From an uncultured Chlorobiaceae bacterium (lineage in GTDB: Bacteria > Bacteroidota > Chlorobiia > Chlorobiales > Chlorobiaceae): a stretch of 64,000 nucleotides of DNA. Shown here piece by piece: positions 57,881-64,000 of this stretch. The translations under genes were made by a program, and so were the position numbers. The stretch is taken from positions 95,272 to 159,271 of the forward strand of contig CAIMPI010000015.1 in assembly GCA_903843305.1 (NCBI GenBank), written 5' to 3'. The notes under the pieces were generated by a model. The model was not told the DNA's origin and did not search any database. It saw only the letters and a list, made by a program, of their open reading frames with translations. Each line of letters opens with the position of its first letter. The first letter of the stretch is position 1.

Positions 57881-59242
57881 ATGGAACAGATTGGTATTCT
57901 TGAGGGAAGACAGAAGCAGATCTTTGAAAAGAGACAAGGGATAACGCAGCCTGATATAGCTTGTGACACTTCCAGCCTTTCAGGGTCGGTGAGCCAGCGT
58001 GCCTGCGTCTTCTGCGGTTCCAGAGTTGTACTCTATCCCGTAGCCGATGCCATTCATCTTGTTCATGGACCTATCGGGTGTGCCGCATACACATGGGACA
58101 TCCGTGGGGCGGTTTCTTCCGGGCCTGAGCTGCATCGCCTGAGTTTTTCGACTGACCTGCAGGAGATGGACGTAATTTATGGGGGAGAAAAAAAGCTCTA
58201 CCATTCGCTGATTGAACTGATTGAACAGTACAAACCCAAGGCGGCATTTATTTACTCGACTTGTATTGTCGGCCTGATCGGCGACGATATTGAGGCTGTC
58301 TGCAAAAAAGTGGCAAAAGAGACAGGGATTCCGGTGCTTCCAGTTCATTCTGAAGGATTCAAGGGCACCAAAAAAGATGGCTATAAAGCTGCCTGCCATG
58401 CTCTGATGAAGCTGATCGGCACGGGATCAACTGAGGATATCAGCAAATACAGTATTAACATTCTCGGCGAATTCAACCTTGCCGGTGAAGCGTGGATTAT
58501 CCGGCAATACTATGAAAAAATGGGCATTGAGGTTGTCTCGACCCTGACCGGAGATGGTCGTATCGATGCCGTACGACGCGCACATGGAGCAACACTCAAT
58601 GTTGTGCAGTGTTCGGGATCAATGACCTGGCTTGCCAAAGAGATGGAAGAAAAATACGGGATTCCCTATATCCGTGTCTCTTATTTTGGAATTGAGGATA
58701 TGTCGAAATCGCTCTATGATGTGGCCATTCATTTTCCTGACCGGCCAGAGATCATGGAAGCAGCAAAACAGATTGTCAGTGAAGAGGTAAAAACACTCTA
58801 CCCTTCATTGCAGAAGTTCAAAAAAGCGCTGAAAGGCAAAAAGGCGGCCATCTATGTCGGTGGCGCATTCAAGACCTTTTCATTGATCAAGGCGCTTCGT
58901 TCAATCGGAATGTCGGTCGTACTGGCAGGTTCACAGACTGGAAACAAGGACGATTATGCCAGACTCAAGGAGATGTGTGATGAGGGAACGGTGATTGTAG
59001 ACGATTCCAACCCCGTTGAGCTCTCGAAATTTATCCTTGAAAAAGGAGCCGATCTGCTTATCGGCGGCGTCAAGGAACGACCGATCGCCTTCAAACTCGG
59101 TATCGGCTTTTGCGATCACAACCATGAGAGGAAAATCCCTCTCGCCGGATTTATCGGTATGTACAATTTTGCACTGGAGGTCTATCAATCGGTCATGAGC
59201 CCGGTATGGCAGTTCGCTCCGAGAAAAGGAGGCACCCTATGA
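57881..59242 (+). CDS. nifE: nitrogenase FeMo-cofactor scaffold protein NifE
   Basis: A ~453-residue NifD-like scaffold on which the FeMo-cofactor precursor matures. NifE-type residues are QRACVFCGSRVVLYPVADA, HGPIGCAAYTW and STCIVGLIGDD, with CSGSMTWLAKEMEEKYGIPY later. I start at the ATG at 57881, with AAAAGGG 8 nt upstream; an in-frame GTG two codons earlier is possible. It overlaps nifN by 4 nt. Confidence 0.96.
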   Translation: MEQIGILEGRQKQIFEKRQGITQPDIACDTSSLSGSVSQRACVFCGSRVVLYPVADAIHLVHGPIGCAAYTWDIRGAVSSGPELHRLSFSTDLQEMDVIYGGEKKLYHSLIELIEQYKPKAAFIYSTCIVGLIGDDIEAVCKKVAKETGIPVLPVHSEGFKGTKKDGYKAACHALMKLIGTGSTEDISKYSINILGEFNLAGEAWIIRQYYEKMGIEVVSTLTGDGRIDAVRRAHGATLNVVQCSGSMTWLAKEMEEKYGIPYIRVSYFGIEDMSKSLYDVAIHFPDRPEIMEAAKQIVSEEVKTLYPSLQKFKKALKGKKAAIYVGGAFKTFSLIKALRSIGMSVVLAGSQTGNKDDYARLKEMCDEGTVIVDDSNPVELSKFILEKGADLLIGGVKERPIAFKLGIGFCDHNHERKIPLAGFIGMYNFALEVYQSVMSPVWQFAPRKGGTL

Positions 59243-60597
59243 CACATACACATGCAAAAACAGCTACACAAAACGCCTGTAAGCTCTGCAACCCCCTTGG
59301 TGCATGCCTTGCCTTCCGCGGGATAGAAAACTGTGTGCCATTCCTGCATGGTTCCCAAGGGTGCGCAACCTATATCAGGCGTTACCTGATCAGCCACTAT
59401 AAAGAGCCTATTGATATCGCTTCGTCGAACTTCCATGAGGAGACTGCAGTGTTTGGGGGCAGTCATAACCTGAAGATCGGACTGAAAAACGTGAGCGAGC
59501 AGTACAAACCGGATGTCATAGGGGTAGCTACAACCTGCTTGAGCGAGACCATTGGAGACGATGTACCCATGATCCTTCGAGAGTATAAGAAGGAGTTCAA
59601 AAACGGCTCGCCCATGCCGATCATGATTCATGCGTCAACGCCAAGCTATCAGGGCAGCCATATTGACGGGTTTCATGCTGCTGTCCATGCTACGGTGAAA
59701 GCCCTGGCTGTAAAGGGAAGTAAGGAAGAGCTGATTAACCTTTTTCCAAACATGGTCTCCCCTGCTGATTTGCGTCACCTCAAGGAGATTTTTGGCGATT
59801 TCGGGGTTCCCGTCATGGTACTGCCAGATTATTCGCAGACAATGGATGGGGGGCCATGGGGAGAATACCATCGAATTCCTCCGGGCGGCACTCCGGCAAG
59901 CGCCATTGCACATGCGGGCAGTGCAACGGCAAGTATTGAGTTCGGTTCAACGATTGAAACCTCTAAATCGGCCGCAGGATATCTTGATGTGATGTTTGGA
60001 GTGCCAGGCTATCATCTTCCCCTGCCCATTGGCATCAAAGGAAGTGACAGATTTTTCAGCCTGCTGGAAACACTTACGGGGAACAAGCGCTCTGAAAAGT
60101 ATGAAGATGAGCGACGTCGGCTTGTTGATGCTTATGCCGATGGCCATAAATATGTTTTCGAAAAAAAGGTGATCCTCTATGGCGAAGAGGATTTGGTCAT
60201 CGCCATGACCGTCTTTCTGCGGGAGATCGGCATGGTGCCTGTACTCTGCGCCTCAGGAGGCAAGAGTGGGCAGATGAAAAAACGGATTGAGGAGCTTGTA
60301 CCTGACATGGATGAACTCGATATCAAAGTACGTGAAGGCGTTGACTTCGTTGATATTGAGGATGAGGCAAAAGTGCTGAAACCTGATTTTTTGATCGGCA
60401 ACAGCAAGGGCTATACCATGTCAAGAAAAAATAATATACCGCTGCTGAGACTCGGGTTCCCGATTCACGACAGGTTTGGTGGACAAAGAATGCACCATAT
60501 CGGCTACAGGGGCACACAGGAACTCTTTGACCGGATTGTAAACACCGTTATTGAAATGCGGCAGAATGCTTCATCCATAGGTTATACTTATATGTAA
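59239..60597 (+). CDS. nifN: nitrogenase FeMo-cofactor scaffold protein NifN
   Basis: A ~452-residue NifK-like partner of NifE. It begins with NACKLCNPLGACLAFRGIEN, HGSQGCATYIRRYL and a TTCLSETIGDD block. The ATG at 59239 overlaps the nifE stop as ATGA and has AAAGGAGG upstream, so translation is coupled to nifE. Confidence 0.96.
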   Translation: MTHTHAKTATQNACKLCNPLGACLAFRGIENCVPFLHGSQGCATYIRRYLISHYKEPIDIASSNFHEETAVFGGSHNLKIGLKNVSEQYKPDVIGVATTCLSETIGDDVPMILREYKKEFKNGSPMPIMIHASTPSYQGSHIDGFHAAVHATVKALAVKGSKEELINLFPNMVSPADLRHLKEIFGDFGVPVMVLPDYSQTMDGGPWGEYHRIPPGGTPASAIAHAGSATASIEFGSTIETSKSAAGYLDVMFGVPGYHLPLPIGIKGSDRFFSLLETLTGNKRSEKYEDERRRLVDAYADGHKYVFEKKVILYGEEDLVIAMTVFLREIGMVPVLCASGGKSGQMKKRIEELVPDMDELDIKVREGVDFVDIEDEAKVLKPDFLIGNSKGYTMSRKNNIPLLRLGFPIHDRFGGQRMHHIGYRGTQELFDRIVNTVIEMRQNASSIGYTYM

Positions 60598-60609
60598 AGG
60601 GAGGAAATT

Positions 60610-61881
60610 ATGACACTTAAAATTGCAAACCACCCATGTTTCAACGATGATTCCCGACACAAGTTCGGGCGCATCCACCTCCCTGTTGCTCCGAAATGCA
60701 ATATCCAGTGCAACTATTGCAGCCGTAAATTCGACTGCATGAACGAGAACCGGCCAGGTGTAACAAGTAAGGTACTGTCTCCACAACAGGCAATGTACTA
60801 CCTTGAACAGGCAATAGCGCTCTCTCCCAACATTGCTGTTGTAGGAATTGCCGGCCCTGGAGATCCGTTTGCCAACCCGGACGAAACCATGGAGACACTC
60901 CGTCTTGTAAGAGCAAAATATCCCGAGATGCTGCTCTGCCTGGCAACCAACGGCCTCGAACTGCTTCCGTATATTGATGAGCTCGCCCAGTTACAGGTCA
61001 GCCATGTAACCATAACCATCAATGCCATTGACCCGGAAATTGGTGCCGAGATTTATGCCTGGGTACGTTACAACAAAAAAATGTATCGCGGTATCGATGC
61101 GGCCAAAGTGCTGATCAAGAACCAGCTTGAGTCGCTGAAACGGCTGAAGGAGGTTGGCGTCACGGCAAAAGTAAACTCGATTATCATTCCGGGCATCAAC
61201 GATACCCACGTCATGGCCGTTGCTTCAAAAGTGGCTGAACTGGGTGCCGACATCCTGAACTGTCTCCCCTATTACAACACCAGAGAGACCGTTTTTGAAA
61301 ACATCGCGGAACCATCTGTGGAGATGGTATCCGAAATTCAGAAGGCGACAAGCGAATTTCTTCCACAGATGAAACACTGCGCACGGTGCAGGGCAGATGC
61401 AGTCGGAATTATTGGAGAAATCAACACCGAGGCGATGATGCAGAAACTTGCTGAAGCCGCGGCGCTGCCCAAAAACCCGACAGAGTGCAGGCCATACATT
61501 GCCGTCAGCAGCTTGGAAGGGGTACTGATCAACCAGCATCTCGGCGAGGCTGATCGCTTTCTGGTTTACAGTATGGATGATTCCGGAGAGTGCATCCTGG
61601 TTGATTCCAGAACTGCTCCACCGGCTGGTGGCGGAAAAGAGCGTTGGGAGGCTTTGGCCGAAACCCTCGGCGACTGCAGGGCACTGCTGGTCAATGGTGC
61701 TGGCGACTCGCCAAAAAAAGTTCTGAACGCTCACGGCATTGAGGTGCTTGTCATTGAAGGGGTTATCGAAGAGGCTGTCCACGGTATTTTTACTGGACAG
61801 GATCTGAAACACCTGATGAAAAGCAGCCAGATTCATGCCTGCGGTTCAAGCTGTTCAGGAACCGGCGGCGGATGCGGATAA
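60610..61881 (+). CDS. nifB: nitrogenase cofactor biosynthesis protein NifB (radical SAM with NifX-like domain)
   Basis: A 423-residue protein that makes NifB-co, the 8Fe-9S-C core of the FeMo-cofactor. The radical SAM cluster motif is C30-NIQ-C34-NY-C37, and the flanking HPCFNDDSRHKFGRIHLPVA is typical. The region from about residue 295 (IAVSSLEGVLINQHLGEADR) is a fused NifX/NafY-like cofactor-binding domain. It ends in a Cys/Gly-rich tail (CGSSCSGTGGGCG). GGGAGGAAATT precedes the start. Confidence 0.97.
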   Translation: MTLKIANHPCFNDDSRHKFGRIHLPVAPKCNIQCNYCSRKFDCMNENRPGVTSKVLSPQQAMYYLEQAIALSPNIAVVGIAGPGDPFANPDETMETLRLVRAKYPEMLLCLATNGLELLPYIDELAQLQVSHVTITINAIDPEIGAEIYAWVRYNKKMYRGIDAAKVLIKNQLESLKRLKEVGVTAKVNSIIIPGINDTHVMAVASKVAELGADILNCLPYYNTRETVFENIAEPSVEMVSEIQKATSEFLPQMKHCARCRADAVGIIGEINTEAMMQKLAEAAALPKNPTECRPYIAVSSLEGVLINQHLGEADRFLVYSMDDSGECILVDSRTAPPAGGGKERWEALAETLGDCRALLVNGAGDSPKKVLNAHGIEVLVIEGVIEEAVHGIFTGQDLKHLMKSSQIHACGSSCSGTGGGCG

Positions 61882-61926
61882 CAACAGACAATTGTACTAT
61901 TTTTAAACTATTAATGGAGAATAATC

Positions 61927-62235
61927 ATGGATAAACCAAAACATCACATTCTGGTCTGTGCAAGTTTTCGCGCACAGGGCACACCACAGGGTATCTGCCA
62001 CAAAAAGGAGTCGCTCAGCCTGATTCCCTACATCGAAAGCGAGCTCTCCGATCGCGGCATGAGCGACGTTACCGTCTCAGCTACAGGCTGTCTGAACCTC
62101 TGCGAAAAAGGGCCTGTGCTTGTTGTCTATCCTGAAAGCTTCTGGTATGGCGAGATTGACAGCGAAGAGAAGATTGACGAGATTCTTGATGCGCTTGAAG
62201 AAGGCGAAGCTTGCGAAGCGCATCTGATAAATTGA
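61927..62235 (+). CDS. thioredoxin-like [2Fe-2S] ferredoxin
   Basis: A 102-residue protein of the Shethna-type (2Fe-2S) ferredoxin group. Cysteines in HILVCASFRAQGTPQGIC and ATGCLNLCEKGPV are in the family positions (C11, about C24, and two in CLNLC). Followed by VVYPESFWYGEID, a typical ending. Its place as the last gene after nifB suggests a role in electron transfer or protection of nitrogenase; the exact function is inferred. Confidence 0.88.
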   Translation: MDKPKHHILVCASFRAQGTPQGICHKKESLSLIPYIESELSDRGMSDVTVSATGCLNLCEKGPVLVVYPESFWYGEIDSEEKIDEILDALEEGEACEAHLIN

Positions 62236-62253
62236 CGACCTGCGAAGCCGGAT

Positions 62254-62275
62254 GCCCTGTTGGAAGATACAGGGT
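62254..62275 (+). terminator. possible hairpin at the end of the nif operon
   Basis: CCCTGT (62255-62260) pairs with ACAGGG (62269-62274), extended by a G-T wobble, followed by TGTTTGG. The short stem and weak T run make it only a candidate terminator. Confidence 0.4.
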
Positions 62276-62407
62276 GTTTGGCATTGGGGAAAAAGCTGCT
62301 CACCCCGGCACTCTCCCACAACTATCATACCAACCAGATTTGCCGAAGATACTATAACGAGGAAGCGCCAAACAACACAGCAATATTTCTCATTCCGTGA
62401 ATTACAG

Positions 62408-62461
62408 CGGAAGTTCCAGAAATAAACGACAATAAAAACCCTATAACGTAATACGATAAAT
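62408..62461 (-). repeat. 54-nt IS end sequence, copy 1
   Basis: This segment after the first transposase stop matches 63866-63919 in position, orientation and length. Both end in CTGGAACTTCCG (minus-strand reading) and share AAATAAATTTA at the start and TTATAGGG in the middle. It is most easily read as the 3' end of the IS. Confidence 0.7.
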
Positions 62462-63880
62462 TTATTTACGCTTATTAACCAGTTTTTTTCTAGTGTGCAC
62501 CGTAACTTTTTTTTCTCTTGTTATTACAGGAAGCCTAATGTCTGCTTCGGCAAGTAACTTTCCGGCAAGTACCCCTGGTGTTGAGATTTTCTGACAGCTC
62601 ATTCCTTTGAGTGTAATGATTGTGCTGCGTATCGCTCCAAGCTCATCGATTCCTTCCGGTACCGTACATTCACACTTTTTCCAGAGTTCTGACAAGTAGC
62701 GCTCAATTTTGTAAGTGAGCATTACTGCAAAAACATGGCCGCGAGTACTTGCTTCAGTTCGTACAAAGACCGGCCTGATTTCAAGATGTCCCTGTTTGAA
62801 GGTTCGGAAAGCATGTTCTACTTTTGCCAGATCTTTGTATCGATCATGGACTTGCCTTGCTGAAATAACCTCTTTTTTTACATCGGTTTTGATCACATAG
62901 CAACCGTCCAGAAGAGCTGTTCCTTTCAGTACATCCTCATTGATGCTTAGCGCAAACACCCTGTTCTGGCTGACCACTTCCAGCACATCATTCAGCTTGT
63001 AATGACCGATTTTTTTCTGAAGAAACTTTAAGGCGACTGCTTCATCACGCTTTGCTGAACCCGCCAGATAGGCGTTCTTTTCTGCGACATAACGCTCTAT
63101 TCGTGCAACTCGCGCTTCACGATTCTTTGCCATCTCTGCCTGCCGAACAGGATTTCTTCTCAAAACATATCGCACACCATTGTTCGGATTTTCCACTTCA
63201 TACAACTCGGTATCGAAAAAATCCATTTGTAGTACTTCCGACTTGAGCAGTGTTCTGATTTCTGGTTTCGAGAGTGAGGTGATGTAATGAAATCCTGCGT
63301 CTGTCAACTCTTGGGCCTGAGGAGTCTTGATCATTCCCTTGTCACCAACCAGCGTAATGCCTTGAATACCAAACGTTTGAGCAACCGTGCGGATTTGTTC
63401 GGCAACCGTTGACTTATCGCAGGTATTACCCGAAAATACTCGTATGGCTACAGGATCACCATCCGGTGTACAAAGTAAACCAATGACAATCTGCATTTTT
63501 CCTTTTTTGCCATCCCTGTCGTAACCAAAAGCGGCCAGCACATTTTGCATCCCTTCCAGATACGATGACGTGACATCATAAAGCAGCAACTCAGACCCGA
63601 CACCGAGCTTTTGAGCCTTGAACAGTTGCTTTTCAATGCGCTCTTGATGCTCTGCCAGCCATGCCAGATTGGCGTACAGATCATCCTCGCAAAAGCTTTC
63701 CAATCCCAGGATATCACATGCTCCATGACACGCAGCCATTCTGACCGAGCCCATTCGAGATCCTTGTCCGATCAATCGAGCCATAATCTGCCATAAAGCA
63801 AGTTTTCCTTCGCGTGTAGTTCCAAGTACCTTGCTGATACCAAGCCGATCGGCAAGGGTTTTCAACGGAAGTTCCAGCAA
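62462..63880 (-). mobile_element. IS1634-like (IS4-group) transposase, 5'-truncated copy
   Basis: The frame reads 472 residues from a TTG at 63880. LYDVTSSYLEG, LVGDKGMIKTPQAQELTD and DLAKVEHAFRTFKQGHLEIR are the DDE-type catalytic regions (the last holds the final Glu). Full-length members are usually ~550-600 residues with an N-terminal domain missing here. Homologous sequence begins only at about LKTLADRLG (near 63865), exactly where a 54-nt segment matching the DNA after this gene's own stop begins. The copy was therefore probably cut by insertion of a second, related element. A TAG lies a few codons upstream of the TTG, so the frame cannot be extended. Confidence 0.85.
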
Positions 63881-63919
63881 TAAAAGAACAAAAGATCCCT
63901 ATAAGCCTCTATTTTAAAT
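63866..63919 (-). repeat. 54-nt IS end sequence, copy 2
   Basis: The same 54-nt segment, diverged, after the stop of the second transposase. Its CTGGAACTTCCG end directly abuts the truncated start of the first transposase. Confidence 0.7.
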
Positions 63920-64000
63920 TTATTTACGCTTAATGGTAAGTTTTTTTCTTGTGACTACATCGACATTTTTGGCCTCAATGATTGCTGGTAATGTAATTCC
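63920..64000 (-). mobile_element. second IS1634-like transposase, C-terminal end at window edge
   Basis: Only the last 26 codons are in the window. They read ITLPAIIEAKNVDVVTRKKL then TIKRK before the stop, closely resembling but not identical to the first copy's LPVITREKKVTVHTRKKL and VNKRK. The two elements are related, not identical. Confidence 0.75.

Noticed and set aside
57708..57944. 78-codon frame in the nifK-nifE spacer
   Set aside because: It reads through the dispersed repeat and into nifE in another frame; such translations of repeat DNA are not genes.

Overview
The window reads as a chromosomal segment of a green sulfur bacterium (Chlorobiaceae, Chlorobium-type). The pointers are a nifH-I1-I2-D-K-E-N-B cluster of the anaerobe/clostridial type with both PII-like nifI genes inside it, a transketolase split into two separate genes, a plant/cyanobacterial-type carotene desaturase, and a propionyl-CoA to succinyl-CoA gene set. 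A Cyc2-like fused cytochrome-porin with a c5-type monoheme cytochrome points to an iron-oxidising (photoferrotrophic) Chlorobium lineage. That last step is inference from gene content, not a species identification.

Layout. 1-15.5 kb is mostly a minus-strand housekeeping block: NamZ-like protein (cut by the window edge), initiator tRNA, metG, a PSP1 protein, an acyltransferase, aspartate aminotransferase, coaD, rsmD, transketolase N-subunit, DedA, purC, a secreted EEP-family protein on the plus strand, a P-type ATPase and a MurB fused to a DOMON-like domain. 15.7-18.6 kb holds a B12-binding radical SAM/SPASM enzyme followed by a small protein with a repetitive Ile-Lys-Pro tail; this looks like a peptide-modification (RiPP-like) pair that I cannot match to a named class. 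18.7-21.7 kb has small redox genes on the minus strand. 22.0-25.8 kb is an iron-related plus-strand group: c5-type cytochrome, Cyc2-like protein and a FetAB-type exporter, with phased TTAAGG repeats ahead of cyc2.

25.8-35 kb is accessory DNA: hypothetical proteins, a DUF1828/1829 gene plus a remnant copy of it, and a three-gene restriction locus (hsdR, an hsdM fused to a single specificity domain, and a HEPN-like protein). 35-40 kb returns to core genes: a His-rich secreted peptide, tRNA-Pro and tRNA-Arg, carotene desaturase, recR, ybaB, transketolase C-subunit and rsmA.

40.2-49.7 kb is a propionate/methylmalonyl module: acyl-CoA synthetase (PrpE type), methylmalonyl-CoA epimerase, a single-chain AccA-AccD carboxyltransferase, a single-chain methylmalonyl-CoA mutase and the MeaB chaperone. 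A toxin-antitoxin pair and a decayed HI0074-type gene lie between mutase and meaB. Together these would convert propionate to succinyl-CoA, although no biotin carboxylase or biotin carrier gene is in the window. 49.7-52 kb has a UspA protein, a slipin and an aldo/keto reductase, then a decayed HsdR C-terminus. 52.9-62.2 kb is the nitrogen fixation operon, led by a consensus sigma-54 promoter and ending in a thioredoxin-like ferredoxin gene. The window closes with two IS1634-like transposase copies in tandem; the first is missing its N-terminus and the second runs off the edge.
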